This document shows, piece after piece, positions 17,939 through 27,442 of a stretch of 64,000 nucleotides of DNA. The translations under genes and the position numbers were made by a program. The stretch covers positions 62,001 to 126,000 of the forward strand of contig JAJCXN010000015.1 of NCBI GenBank assembly GCA_029263415.1, written 5' to 3'. How positions within the stretch are numbered: the first letter of the stretch is position 1; every line of letters starts with the position of its first letter. The notes under the pieces are model-generated. The model did no database searches, was not told the DNA's origin, and saw nothing but the letters and a program-made list of their open reading frames with translations. This stretch comes from Acidobacteriota bacterium (GTDB lineage Bacteria > Acidobacteriota > Thermoanaerobaculia > Multivoradales > Multivoraceae).

Positions 17939-18568
17939 TCAGCCGGGCCAGAGCTCCCGTTTGAGCATCACCCGCGCAAACCGCTGGCTGCTAAGAAAGC
18001 CCTCAAGCCAATCTTCGAGCCGAGATAGCCCGAGTGACGCGAAGAAGTCGCGGTCGTGGTGAGCGAACTGCCGAACAAAGGGAAAGGTACCGACGTCGGC
18101 CAGGGTGCGGTCAGCTCCGAGCAGATGACGGTGCCCCAGTCGCTGCTCGAACTGGCGAAGCAGCACCACCGCCTCTTCGCGACACCGTCGCTCTTGGGCG
18201 GGTGTTCCTCGATGCGCATACTTGTATCCGTCCAGTCGAGGCTTGAACTCGCGATCGAGCTCATCCAGCCAGGCCACCGACTCCGTCTCGTTTGCCAACC
18301 AGTTTTCCGGGTCAGCGGAGCGCAGGGCCCAGATCATGACGTCGAGACTCTGGTCAATAACGGCGCCGCCGGGCAGGACCAAAACCGGTACCGTCCCCTT
18401 GGGCGACGCTTCAAGCATGGCTTGGGGTTTGTTACGCAGCAGAACTTCCCTCAGCTCAACCGCAGTTCCCGCTGCGTCCACCGCCATGCGCGCCCGGATC
18501 GCATAGGGGCACCGGCGAAAGCTGTAGAGGATCGGTGCCTGCCTCAAACTGCTTGGACTGGTTTCCAT
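17939..18568 (-). CDS. Glutathione S-transferase-like protein
   Basis: The 209-residue protein has a thioredoxin-fold N-terminal domain with the redox-type motif R-C-P-Y-A (residues 18-22, in YSFRRCPYAIRARMA). KGTVPVLVLPGG contains the cis-proline and DQSLDVMIWAL follows. The C-terminal part is a helical GST domain (RQFEQRLGHRHLLGADRTLADVGTFPF motif region). A cysteine here favours the omega/beta-like, glutaredoxin-type GST classes, which perform thiol transfer rather than serine-based conjugation. It stands alone on the minus strand, 177 bp downstream of the PadR start. The substrate is unknown. Confidence 0.87.
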   Translation of the reverse strand: METSPSSLRQAPILYSFRRCPYAIRARMAVDAAGTAVELREVLLRNKPQAMLEASPKGTVPVLVLPGGAVIDQSLDVMIWALRSADPENWLANETESVAWLDELDREFKPRLDGYKYAHRGTPAQERRCREEAVVLLRQFEQRLGHRHLLGADRTLADVGTFPFVRQFAHHDRDFFASLGLSRLEDWLEGFLSSQRFARVMLKRELWPG

Positions 18569-18709
18569 CCACCGATCCTAGCGTTGACGGCACCCATGCC
18601 CGCGAACACCGTCCCCCTGCAAACACGGTCGGCCTGCGAATACGTCGCGCTTCGCAGCCGCCCATCGGCCTGCTCCAGAACTCAGCGTAGCTTTTGCGGC
18701 AAATCGCGG

Positions 18710-20236
18710 TTACGGCTCGAGCAACTCCCGATTCGGCCGCCGGGGGGTTCTCAAGGTGCGCAAGAAGGCGAGGAGTTGGTCGCGATCCAACTCGCTGAGG
18801 GCGAGAAAATCATCGCGTACCTGTTGAGCCTCACCACCATGAAACTCAATTGCCTCAAAGAGTGTGGTCGCGCGCCCATCATGAAGGTAGGGCGCCGTGT
18901 CTGCAATGCCCCAAAGGCGGGCTGTGGTGAACTCGTCATTGGCGATCTCGGTGCATGCCTCGCACGATTCGGCCAGCCGATCGCCCATCTTGTGACGCTT
19001 GAGGTCCGCGAACAAGGGCACCTTGAGGCCCGAGCCGCTACGCCCAAAGCCAGCCTTGCGCAAATCGATTTGCGCGTAGATGTTGGCATGAGGTTCGGTT
19101 GCAACTTCTGGATGCGCAAGCGTCAGGTGGGTCGAGCGGGTGGTCAAAGTCGGCCGGTGACACGAAGCGCAGCCCACTCGATGGAAGGCCGCCAAGCCTG
19201 CACGCGTCTTTGGGTCGAGCGAACGGCGCCGCGGTCTAGGATTGGTGACATCAAAGACATGCAGGGCGCTCATCTCGGCGACGGTAATCTCGTTAACAAC
19301 GCCATCGCGGTCTTCATCCACATCCTCGCCAACTACTTCGACGGGCTGAATACCAAAATGGAACTGAGTGGCGCCACGGTCGAAATCTCTCATCGAAAAG
19401 TTCTCCCCCTTGCGGCCGAAGGGGCGCACCACCAGGACCTCTCTTGGATCGGCAGTCTCGAAGTCGACCGGCCCAATCCCGTCCGGATGCAACTCAACGA
19501 CGCCTCCACCCTTGGCGATGATGTAGCCGAAGTCGACGCCATGAGTTCGCAGTTCGATCTTGCTGCCGGCTGGCGACTCTTCTGCCATGACTAGCAACTT
19601 CTGCAAATCGCTGGTCATCTCCTTGCCTAGCAGCTCAACTCCACCACCACCGAAGAGGAACGGTGGATTGATAAAGCGTCCGTTGTAGTCGGCACTTCCA
19701 TCCTCGACCAGCTGGAGGTCGGGATCGTGTCCGGATGCGAACTGCGTACGATCGTCAGCAGAGTCGGCAACATCGATCACGGTGCCGACTGGCATCGCGT
19801 TCTGGGCCACCGTGCCGGCACCTCCGAGGCCGAGGGTCGGCGGGCGCGTGGCATTCGAAACAACGGTGTGACACTCGTTGCACGCCTGGGCGTCCAAGCC
19901 GTTGACCCTCAAGAACATGCCGTTGTTCTGCAGCGTCGGTCGGTGACCGAACTCGGTCGGTGGTCCCTCGCTGGGATCGAACGGACCGTCACCGAACCCA
20001 TCGAACTTGTTGAACGGAACAGCGAACAGCAGCATCCCTATGCGACGAACCTCGAGAAGGTCGTGGTTTGAACCACTCGCGAGAAGGTCGACAACCGTCT
20101 GGAAGTCGAGCTGTTGAGTCTCGACGTGCGCGCCAGTTTCATGTTCAGCGGCGATCGATGCCGTCGACCACAGCAGAACGGCGACGAGTAGAGAAACGTA
20201 GAGGGTTCGGAATGATCGAACTGGCGGGGCTGTCAT
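18710..20236 (-). CDS. Periplasmic multihaem c-type oxidoreductase (DHOR / CcpA-like)
   Basis: The start at 20236 is chosen because GGAGAG precedes it and a signal peptide follows (RTLYVSLLVAVLLWSTASIA); an upstream frame to 20341 lacks both. The 508-residue protein has haem motifs C119-NE-C122-H and C356-AS-C359-H. A further pair, C425-EA-C428, lacks the following His and so probably does not bind haem in the standard way. The end, WGIADTAPYLHDGRATTLFEAI with FHGGEA, is the signature of the di-haem oxidoreductase/putative peroxidase family. Members are periplasmic and probably handle electrons from or to peroxide or thiol substrates. No partner gene is adjacent. Confidence 0.88.
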   Translation of the reverse strand: MTAPPVRSFRTLYVSLLVAVLLWSTASIAAEHETGAHVETQQLDFQTVVDLLASGSNHDLLEVRRIGMLLFAVPFNKFDGFGDGPFDPSEGPPTEFGHRPTLQNNGMFLRVNGLDAQACNECHTVVSNATRPPTLGLGGAGTVAQNAMPVGTVIDVADSADDRTQFASGHDPDLQLVEDGSADYNGRFINPPFLFGGGGVELLGKEMTSDLQKLLVMAEESPAGSKIELRTHGVDFGYIIAKGGGVVELHPDGIGPVDFETADPREVLVVRPFGRKGENFSMRDFDRGATQFHFGIQPVEVVGEDVDEDRDGVVNEITVAEMSALHVFDVTNPRPRRRSLDPKTRAGLAAFHRVGCASCHRPTLTTRSTHLTLAHPEVATEPHANIYAQIDLRKAGFGRSGSGLKVPLFADLKRHKMGDRLAESCEACTEIANDEFTTARLWGIADTAPYLHDGRATTLFEAIEFHGGEAQQVRDDFLALSELDRDQLLAFLRTLRTPRRPNRELLEP

Positions 20237-20541
20237 AGGTCTCTCCAGGGTATGAGGTGTTGTACCGCAGCGACGTCGCAATAACGCCTGCCGGGGCGGA
20301 CTGGCTGAGTCAGCTACGGATATTCTATCGTAACATGGCAATATCTCTACACTACTCGCCAGGCTCTGCTACTGAACGCCGCCGACCGCCTTCCCCTAAG
20401 AGGCGAAGAACAGCCCGCGCCTAGGGCCCATTCCAGTTGAAGCGCCAGCGTGAACCGGACGTTCCGTCTGACCGGATCGCGAGCGGACCGAAGCACGCGC
20501 CCGCCAGGAGCTGGCTCGCGCGGTGGCTCAGGTCCGCAGGC

Positions 20542-21453
20542 TCAGTCGGGTTGTGCACTCCGACGAAGCCACAGGCTCACTCCATCTTCTAAGCAGAGCG
20601 GCATCTCTGCGCGCAGGTACTCGTCGTGATGCTCAGCCATATAGCCGTTGAACCAAAGAACTTCGAAGGCCTGGCTCTCTTGCAGCAGCGCTCGCACGAG
20701 GTAGGCCTCATTCCAAACGAAGCCTCTGCGATACCACGACTCTGGATACTCAAAAGGCCACGGAATGTCGTGGATATGAACGATCACTCCTTCGGCAAGT
20801 CTTGGTAGCACCTCGAACAGAAGCCAGTTCACATCGCTCCCCGCCTTCGCGGCGTGCGACGAATCGATGAACAGCACATCTCCAGCGACCAGCTCGGTAA
20901 AGAGCTGCATCGATACATCTTGAACCGGTCGGTTCAGCACCCTGTGTTGGGACCGCTCGTGCTCAGACATCCACCCCAACAGGCGATCAGCATAAGGATC
21001 CACAATGGTGCAACTCACCGAGTCATCGAGGAAATCTCGACTGCTATCCAGCACTAAGCGCGTCGAATGACCGCAGCCGATCTCGATCCATCGTTTGGGC
21101 CGCAGATGCAAGAGAAAGCAGAACAACACCAGGGCGTCTGCCTCGCTGAAGAACCCGTTCGCAGCCCCATAACGCAGCTCGCCCCGCGGCTCAGCCCCAA
21201 ACGGGAAAGAACTTGCTAGAGGAGGAAACGCTCGGCGTAGTTCTAACGCGCCTGCCGACTCAAGGTCAATGCCACGAACGACCTGGGGCCCAAAGATCCG
21301 ATCCCGATCCCTCGCCAACTGCTCATGCGAGGGGAGCACGGAATAGAAGTGTCCCGGCGGATGCAGCAATGGCACTCGCCGATGCAGCGTGGCGGCGGCC
21401 CGCCACCGCGCCAGACGCTTTATCCCCGGCAACTTGGCAATCCGTTCTTTCAA
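20542..21453 (-). CDS. Class I SAM-dependent methyltransferase (Methyltransf_24-like)
   Basis: The 303-residue protein shows a Rossmann methyltransferase core in its centre: RWIEIGCGHSTRLVLDSSRD is motif I, CTIVDPYADRL the acidic strand, and DVLFIDSSHAAKAGSDVNW with LAEGVIVHIHDIPWP the later strands. The VFIDSSH and HIHDI residues match the Methyltransf_24 (TylF/CmcI-like) type, in which acidic and histidine residues can hold a metal. The first 90 residues are basic (RLARWRAAATLHRR). The substrate could be a sugar or small metabolite. It diverges from the membrane protein at 21664. Confidence 0.85.
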   Translation of the reverse strand: MKERIAKLPGIKRLARWRAAATLHRRVPLLHPPGHFYSVLPSHEQLARDRDRIFGPQVVRGIDLESAGALELRRAFPPLASSFPFGAEPRGELRYGAANGFFSEADALVLFCFLLHLRPKRWIEIGCGHSTRLVLDSSRDFLDDSVSCTIVDPYADRLLGWMSEHERSQHRVLNRPVQDVSMQLFTELVAGDVLFIDSSHAAKAGSDVNWLLFEVLPRLAEGVIVHIHDIPWPFEYPESWYRRGFVWNEAYLVRALLQESQAFEVLWFNGYMAEHHDEYLRAEMPLCLEDGVSLWLRRSAQPD

Positions 21454-21663
21454 ATGCGGGTCCAGAGTGTGGCCTTTAGCAAAGGCCGGAGAATGGCGGA
21501 CGCGAATGCGTCTGCGTCTGCGGGTCGCGCTAGCTCTCTGTATCGTCCCATCGTGGGCAATCTGAGTCTAACGGCCGAACCGCTCTAAGGGGCTCACCAC
21601 CCATTTAACTGATGCAACGACAGGGCTGATCACTCGTCACTCAACACCATAGACTGCGAACGC

Positions 21664-22239
21664 ATGAGCGAGTTCAGTTTTCTCTTTTCCTTGTACAGCT
21701 TGCTGCTGAGTTTCTCGCTGGTCGAGTTACTCAGCGGTCTTGGTCGCACCATCGAAGAACGCTTAAGTCCCCACGCGGAGGGTGAGGCGCAGCTTCATGT
21801 TGGACTCTTGACTCCGCTGCTCGGCGTGTTCGTCTTGCTCGACCTGCTCTCCTTCTGGTCGGCCGCTTGGGTGGTTAGGGACATGTTGCAGCTGTCCAGC
21901 TTGGCTCTAATGGGAATCTTGCTGTTTGCCAGCAGCTACTACCTGGCCGCCTTCTTAGTGTTCCCGAGCAACCCCTCCCAGCACACCGATCTAGATGATC
22001 ACTACTTCCGCGTTCGCCGAATCGTCATGGGAGTCCTGCTCGTGCTCTTGGTCTGGCAACTCGGTTTCTACTCAACACAAGCCGCTCTTGCTCCCTTATT
22101 GTGGACACCGCGATCTCTAGTGCTCACTGTTGTCCTGGTGGTGCTCATGCTGCTGGCGATGGTGGTGCGCAGTCGCCGCTTGAACGAGGTTGTGCTCACC
22201 CTGCTCGTGCTCCGCTATCTGGTCGTCTACTTTCTTTAG
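21664..22239 (+). CDS. Small polytopic membrane protein, unknown function
   Basis: The 191-residue protein is almost entirely hydrophobic, with about six predicted helices at roughly 5-25, 45-65, 70-95, 115-135, 145-165 and 170-190. The first helix contains an acidic residue (LVELLSG), and a loop carries the polar stretch NPSQHTDLDDHYFRVRR. I recognise no family. It lies 67 bp ahead of the exported GST-like gene on the same strand and may share its transcript. Confidence 0.75.
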   Translation: MSEFSFLFSLYSLLLSFSLVELLSGLGRTIEERLSPHAEGEAQLHVGLLTPLLGVFVLLDLLSFWSAAWVVRDMLQLSSLALMGILLFASSYYLAAFLVFPSNPSQHTDLDDHYFRVRRIVMGVLLVLLVWQLGFYSTQAALAPLLWTPRSLVLTVVLVVLMLLAMVVRSRRLNEVVLTLLVLRYLVVYFL

Positions 22240-22306
22240 ACCGAACACGGCCCAAACCAAGACCTACTCGACAACGACAAACCCATCGACCTCACTGGAG
22301 ACCTCA

Positions 22307-23077
22307 ATGACCTCACTCCTCAGCATCCTTCTACTAGCTGCATTGGCTGCCACCGGTTCGACCGCGACCAGCGCGACCAGCGCTACCGAAGCCTCAGCTA
22401 CCGAGACTCCCACGATCACCATCTACCATCTCGAAGGTCGTAGATCTGAGCGGATCGTCTGGCTCATGGAAGAACTCGGAATGCCGTACGAATTGGTTTT
22501 CGTCAGAGGCAGTCTCGCAGCCTCGATGGCCAAGATCCGGGAGGTCAACCCCGACGTACCGATGGCCCCAACGGTGATCATCGGAGATCAGGTATTGGTC
22601 GAATCCGGCGCCATCATCGAGGTAATTCTCAATCGCCACGCACCTGGCAAGCTACAACCGGACCTCAGCACCGAGGACTACGCCAATCACCTGATGTGGA
22701 TGCACTTCGCTGAGGGAAGTCTCGCTGCCCGCCTATTCTCCGACTACAGAGCGTGGATGAAGGAACCGCCCACCAAACGTTCACCACTAGTGGACTCAGA
22801 GGCAACCGTTCAGTATGCGGAGAACTACTTGGCCAAGCACCCATGGTTCGGTGGCGCAGAGTTCTCCAGCGCAGACATCATGATGATGTTCCCACTCAAT
22901 GTCGCCACTGTTCTCAACCTTGTAGATGAGGCGCAGTTCCCTCACGTTGCCGCCTGGAAAGAGAGGGCCAGTGCCAGACCCGCCTACGCGCGCATGCTCG
23001 CCAAAGCGCGACCTGACGGCATGATTGGCAGCCTGCCCAAACTGCCGAAGCACGCGCCAGCCGGACCGCGCAACTAG
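22307..23077 (+). CDS. GST-like protein with a signal peptide
   Basis: The ATG at 22307 follows CTGGAG and opens MTSLLSILLLAALAATGST, a typical signal peptide. A low-complexity Ser/Ala/Thr linker (to about residue 36) follows, then a complete GST. Upstream in-frame starts overlap the previous gene and add non-signal sequence. The thioredoxin-fold domain starts ITIYHLEGRRSERIVWLMEE, continues to VPMAPTVIIGDQVLVESGAI, and the helical domain ends near YARMLAKARP. The 256-residue protein would be periplasmic, which is odd because glutathione conjugation is normally cytoplasmic. A non-catalytic or thiol-disulfide role is possible. Confidence 0.82.
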   Translation: MTSLLSILLLAALAATGSTATSATSATEASATETPTITIYHLEGRRSERIVWLMEELGMPYELVFVRGSLAASMAKIREVNPDVPMAPTVIIGDQVLVESGAIIEVILNRHAPGKLQPDLSTEDYANHLMWMHFAEGSLAARLFSDYRAWMKEPPTKRSPLVDSEATVQYAENYLAKHPWFGGAEFSSADIMMMFPLNVATVLNLVDEAQFPHVAAWKERASARPAYARMLAKARPDGMIGSLPKLPKHAPAGPRN

Positions 23078-23118
23078 AGAATGATCATAGGGTGCGCTAG
23101 AGAATGATCATAGGGTGC
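23074..23118. repeat. 22-bp tandem direct repeat at a gene end
   Basis: A 22-bp unit occurs perfectly at 23074-23095 and 23097-23118, a 23-bp period. Each copy contains the palindrome TGATCA and ends GGGTGC; the first copy includes the stop codon of the exported GST gene. AGAATGATCA recurs near 27391-27400 in another gap. It may be a small slippage duplication or part of a transcript end. Confidence 0.6.
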
Positions 23119-23150
23119 CAGCCACAAACGTAACCAGCGGAAACGTGGCT

Positions 23151-24488
23151 CTACTCCCTCAACTCATCGAGCAAAGCGAGCGGGAAGGCTTCGAAGTAGG
23201 TAGCTAGCAAGAACTCTTCGAGCTCTTCGCGCGGAACGTTCGGATCAACAGGTTGGCTCCATAGGTCATAGATCACCACCACAGATTCGTCGATCCAGGA
23301 CCTGCCCGAAACCTCTAGTTCAAGCGTCTGCCCGGGACCGATTTGGACAGGCTCTGGATCAATCCGCTCCGCCGCCTTCCCTGCTGGCCCATCCACCAGG
23401 AGATCTTCCAAGAAGACGTTGCCGGGTAGCCTTGCCAGACTTCGGAGCACGAAGATTTCGTCGAAACGAAAACTCTCGCCGAGAGTGATCTCGCTGACCA
23501 AGCCTCCGCCGGAGATGGGTTTCCACGAGTGATCAGCGGCGGGTACGCGCCCGATCGAGACACCATCACGGGTCCATTCCATCTCAATGCCGGTGGCTCG
23601 GGTGTTGGCCCCGATCAAGTTGTAGCCAAAATGCTCCCGCCCGCCGGGTGGCGTTCCGGACCCTCTCCACGAAATGCGTGTGCCTCCCGGCACGGCGGTG
23701 GTCTCAGCGTGCGGGTAGCTACCAAGCCAGAGAGTCGGGCCTACCTGATCGGGCGTCACACCTTGTAGCGTGACATGGAAGTCATTGGCATGCTGCCCGG
23801 TCCGGTTGACTACGTCGAAGTTGCGCAGTGGTGCCAGCACTGGCGCTGGAGTAATGACCACACCATCGACTGCCATGTACGCGCGTCCATCGCTGCTGGT
23901 GTTTCCACTACCTGGATTGGCGTCTCGGGCCTGGAGCTTCAGATCGCTTGTCGTGCCGGTAGCAGTGAACTGAAGTGAAACCGTGCTCCAGTAGTTGCCG
24001 TTGGCAGTCATCCGGGGCGTATCCAAGGTGGCGCCGAATAACGTCACCGAGAGGTAGCCGTCTTCGTTCGCGCCGAACTCGACCTCTGGGCCGACGATCC
24101 GCCGCATTACCTCTGGGATGTTGATTTGATGGAACGTCACCCGGTAGTCGCGGCCCTTGATGAAGCCAGAGAGCCCCTTTTGAAGGATCGACTCTCCATT
24201 GGTCTTGTGGCCGCCACTGATCGCGTCGAAGGCCAACATGCCAATGTAGAGTCCGCCATCGGGTGAAGCTGGCACAGTCTTGTGTGATGTTGAGGTTCCC
24301 GGCGGCCTATCCCAGTCTGGGCTTCCACCCAGAGCATCTCCCGACACCCAGCTCGGTGCCATTTGGGCAGTCTTGCCTGCGACGAAAGCGCCATTGGGAT
24401 CATTGAAACTGCCGTTGGCAACGGACTGCGCGGACACATGGTCGCTGAGGAACACGGCGGCAAATAGAAACGTTGCGCGTAGTGTCAT
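23151..24488 (-). CDS. Secreted beta-sandwich protein, unknown function
   Basis: The 445-residue product has a signal peptide (ATFLFAAVFLSDHVSAQ). It begins SVANGSFNDPNGAF, the opening of a jelly-roll, galactose-binding-like domain as in HpiC1 and CBM-like folds, running to about residue 215. A middle domain (about 220-330) starts NFDVVNRTGQHANDFHVTLQ. The last part, ending EEFLLATYFEAFPLALLDEL, contains the acidic phrase RIDPEPVQIGPGQTLELEVS. No catalytic motif was recognised. It converges with the exported GST gene and is probably monocistronic. Confidence 0.72.
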   Translation of the reverse strand: MTLRATFLFAAVFLSDHVSAQSVANGSFNDPNGAFVAGKTAQMAPSWVSGDALGGSPDWDRPPGTSTSHKTVPASPDGGLYIGMLAFDAISGGHKTNGESILQKGLSGFIKGRDYRVTFHQINIPEVMRRIVGPEVEFGANEDGYLSVTLFGATLDTPRMTANGNYWSTVSLQFTATGTTSDLKLQARDANPGSGNTSSDGRAYMAVDGVVITPAPVLAPLRNFDVVNRTGQHANDFHVTLQGVTPDQVGPTLWLGSYPHAETTAVPGGTRISWRGSGTPPGGREHFGYNLIGANTRATGIEMEWTRDGVSIGRVPAADHSWKPISGGGLVSEITLGESFRFDEIFVLRSLARLPGNVFLEDLLVDGPAGKAAERIDPEPVQIGPGQTLELEVSGRSWIDESVVVIYDLWSQPVDPNVPREELEEFLLATYFEAFPLALLDELRE

Positions 24489-24876
24489 CCCGATCTCCTG
24501 TGGGTCTGGTGGGGTTTGAGTCGTGGCAAAGTCTCAGGCCGGGCCTTGGGGGCTGCAAGTCAAAGAGATCGACTGAAGGCACGAGACGAGAGCCTTGGTC
24601 CATGGCGACCATACCTATCGATCCGCTGGCGCTGCTCGCCCTCATCTCACCCTTTCCCCCTTTCTACGACGCCCCACCCGGAGTCCGCCACGAAACTCTT
24701 GACCCGCGAGACACTCTCTGAACATCTTGGGAACTCCTTCCATAGGCGCGGGCTCACAGAACCCACTAGAACCGCCACCTCGAGCCGCCGTCGAGATCGC
24801 AGAAAGCATGTCCAGGGCGTTTGAGCGATTCGGACCACACACAGTGCCACAACACCTCTGACGGCTACGCCGTGCC
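24489..24876. other. Intergenic region between divergent genes
   Basis: These 388 bases hold the promoters of the secreted beta-sandwich gene (minus) and the crotonase gene (plus). I see no conserved motif, hairpin or convincing short gene. The reading frames present have codon use unlike the neighbours. Confidence 0.45.
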
Positions 24877-25740
24877 ATGATCCAACTCATGACCACTGCA
24901 CTGACCAGTCTCGAACACCTCGACGGCGGGGTACGACGCATCACGCTTTGCCGCGAGGACTCGCTGAACGCGCTCAACAACTCGCTCCGCACAGAAATCC
25001 TTGAACACCTCGAGGCCATCGACCGTGATCCAGAAGCACGGGTCACCATTCTCAAGGGTGCCGGCAGAGCCTTCTCCGCCGGCTACGACCTCAAGGCTGA
25101 CAGCTCCCAGGGACGCCCGTTCCACACGGCCGACGGAATCGGCAGTTGGGCCCGCCACGCTGTGGAAGGCTGTTTTCGAATCTGGGATCTCGCCAAGCCT
25201 GTGATCGCCCAGGTCCACGGATACTGCCTCGCTGGAGGCACCGAGCTCGCCCAATCCTGCGACCTCATCTATGTGGCCGACGACGCAACCATTGGCTACC
25301 CAGTGGTGCGCAACATTTCTCCTCCTGACAACCAGTTCTTCCCTTGGATGGTCGGAATGCGCCGTGCCATGGAGTTGATGCTCACAGGTGACTCTATGAC
25401 CGGCAAGGAAGCAGCCAATTGCGGTTTCGCTAACCGCTCGTTTCCTGCCGACGAGCTAGAGTCTGAAGTGCTGAAGATCGCCCAACGCGTCACCCAGGTA
25501 CCCTCCGAAGTGCAGCAGTTCAACAAGCGATCAGTCCATCGTCAGATGGAAGCAATGGGCCTGCGAACCGGCCTTCGGTCCGGCACCGAGCTGCAGGCCT
25601 TGGCAACCTTCACCTCTTCGGCTCAGGACTTCTTCGATGCAGTCAAATCCAAGGGGCTCGACCAGGCGCTCGATCAACGCGACGCAGACTTCGGCGACTA
25701 TCGCACTAGCGCCAAGGTCGAGCCCGACCCAGAACCCTAA
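24877..25740 (+). CDS. Enoyl-CoA hydratase/isomerase (crotonase) family protein
   Basis: The 287-residue enzyme has the crotonase fold. The two oxyanion-hole segments are GRAFSAGYDLK (about 68-78) and HGYCLAGGTELAQSCD (about 111-126), which bind the acyl-CoA thioester. GYPVVRNISPPDNQFFPWMVG replaces the usual AxFGxPE stretch, so the standard catalytic glutamates of hydratases are not obvious. An isomerase, hydrolase or related reaction is therefore as likely as hydration. A start at 24889 is also possible. It is monocistronic and convergent with the propeller gene. Confidence 0.87.
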   Translation: MIQLMTTALTSLEHLDGGVRRITLCREDSLNALNNSLRTEILEHLEAIDRDPEARVTILKGAGRAFSAGYDLKADSSQGRPFHTADGIGSWARHAVEGCFRIWDLAKPVIAQVHGYCLAGGTELAQSCDLIYVADDATIGYPVVRNISPPDNQFFPWMVGMRRAMELMLTGDSMTGKEAANCGFANRSFPADELESEVLKIAQRVTQVPSEVQQFNKRSVHRQMEAMGLRTGLRSGTELQALATFTSSAQDFFDAVKSKGLDQALDQRDADFGDYRTSAKVEPDPEP

Positions 25741-25858
25741 GAACGACCTCCCGCAGATGTCGACTGCGGACGAACAACTCGGGTCCAGCCCCCGTGGCCC
25801 CTTCGCTCCGCCAGCGCTGCCCCCTAGTAGAACTCCAGATTCACGCGTGCTCGATGCC

Positions 25859-27196
25859 CTAGGGCGCTTCCGCGCCGAGCGCATAGAGAAAGCGCTCGCC
25901 TCGCAAGAACAGTTCGTTGCCAGCAACAGCGGCCGACGCGGAAAAGCGGTCGTCCAGCTGATTGAGCGCGAGCACCTTGGGCTCATCATCGTGACTGAGC
26001 ACCAGTGTTGCGCCGTGACGATCGGTGACGTAGACCCGCCCTGCAGCCGCGATCGGTGAGGCATAGATATCGCGCAGACCGGACAGCCGAAACGGGCCTT
26101 GGCGTTCTTCACCTGTCGCAGCCACCACGCGCGTCAGAATTGGCTGATAGTGGCGCAAGAAGTAGAGCGAGCCTTGATAGAGCAACGGAGATGGCACGTA
26201 AGGCGTGCCTCGCCTGCGCGACCAAGCAACAGCGTCGGTGCCGGTAACGTCGCCTTTGGCGCCAGCCAACCGAATCGCCAGCAGAGCGCGCGTGTCGTAA
26301 CTGCTGCCTGCGAACACCATTCCTTCACCTGCGACTGGTGAAGCCACCACGTTGGCCGACAATCCGCCACACTCCCAAAGCACCTCGCCGGTGGCAAGGT
26401 CGTAGCTCCTCACCCGGTCAGTACCGCTCACGATCGCCTGCTGCTTGCCGCCAAACTCGACGATGATCGGCGACGCCCACGATGTCACTTCAGATCGTTC
26501 CTTACGCCAGCGCTCCTTGCCGGTTCGCTTGTCGAAGGCCACTACAAACGAATCGCCCTCATGATCCCAGTTCACCAGCAACGTTTCGCCAGCGAGGGCT
26601 GGAGAGCTGCCTTCCCCATGGGCATGTTTGGTCTGCATCGACCCGAGTTTTTTCTGCCACACCACCTTGCCCGCTTGATCCAAAGCATAGAGACCGCGCG
26701 AGCCAAAAAATGCATACAGCATCTCGCCGTCGGTCGCTGGCGAATTGGAGACCAGGCTACCGGTGACATGTCCACCTTCGTGCGGAAGGGCGGTGGCGAG
26801 CGTGGTCTGCCAGACCATTTTGCCGGTAGCCCGGTCGAGCGCGATCGCTACGAACTGATGCTCGTGCGTCACCGGCACGCTGTCGTGCGCTCCTGGCGCG
26901 CGGTCAAAGCGTGCAGCCCGTGCTTCACCGACTGGAATGGCCGCCGTGACATAGACGTGATCGCCCCAGATCACTGGCGTCGAGTGCCCTTGGCCCGGTA
27001 ACTCCACCTTCCAGCGAACGTTTTCCGACTCACTCCAGCTCACCGGCGGATCTGCTCCTGGAGCTTCACCGGTCGCCAGCGGCCCTCGCCATTGACCCCA
27101 TTGTCCGTTTTGCGTCTCAGGTTTCTGCAATCGAGCAGCGCCGAACGCGAACAGGCCGAGAAGAACAATCGTCGCAGCTAAAGTATGTTTGGGCAT
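25859..27196 (-). CDS. Exported PQQ/BamB-like beta-propeller protein
   Basis: The 445-residue protein has a signal peptide (LAATIVLLGLFAFGAA) followed by WGQWRGPLATG, the usual lead-in of planctomycete and acidobacterial PQQ-like propellers. Repeated phrases such as IALDRATGKMVWQTTL, VAFDKRTGKERWRKE and SYDLATGEVLWECGG are blades of an eight-bladed quinoprotein-type propeller. No dehydrogenase catalytic Asp/Ca site is recognisable, so it is more probably a binding or assembly protein than an alcohol dehydrogenase. It converges with the crotonase gene, with 118 bp between the ends. Confidence 0.85.
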   Translation of the reverse strand: MPKHTLAATIVLLGLFAFGAARLQKPETQNGQWGQWRGPLATGEAPGADPPVSWSESENVRWKVELPGQGHSTPVIWGDHVYVTAAIPVGEARAARFDRAPGAHDSVPVTHEHQFVAIALDRATGKMVWQTTLATALPHEGGHVTGSLVSNSPATDGEMLYAFFGSRGLYALDQAGKVVWQKKLGSMQTKHAHGEGSSPALAGETLLVNWDHEGDSFVVAFDKRTGKERWRKERSEVTSWASPIIVEFGGKQQAIVSGTDRVRSYDLATGEVLWECGGLSANVVASPVAGEGMVFAGSSYDTRALLAIRLAGAKGDVTGTDAVAWSRRRGTPYVPSPLLYQGSLYFLRHYQPILTRVVAATGEERQGPFRLSGLRDIYASPIAAAGRVYVTDRHGATLVLSHDDEPKVLALNQLDDRFSASAAVAGNELFLRGERFLYALGAEAP

Positions 27197-27442
27197 CGAG
27201 CAATACTACGCCTCAAACTCGGAGCGGTTCCCAGTTTGAGCGAACGAGACCCGCTTAGGAGAGCTAGCCCTACGGCCGCGGCGACACCTTCGTTCACGCC
27301 ACTCGGCAAGTGTGTGCAAACTCCGACGCATGAGCCGCTCGAAGAACCCGACGCGACCAACGTGGAAACAAGGCGTGAGCGCGCCTCATAGAATGATCAC
27401 GGCATTGAGGTCTCAACACCCTACTCATCGACCGGCGATCTG

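Noticed and set aside
18056-19594. Long plus-strand frame of 512 codons
   Set aside because: It lies antisense to the GST and multihaem genes and has no recognisable domain. It is a GC-codon shadow of those genes.
20319-20345. GATATT/AATATC dyad upstream of the multihaem gene
   Set aside because: The 15-bp spacer and six-base AT-rich arms are too weak to call an operator without a candidate regulator.
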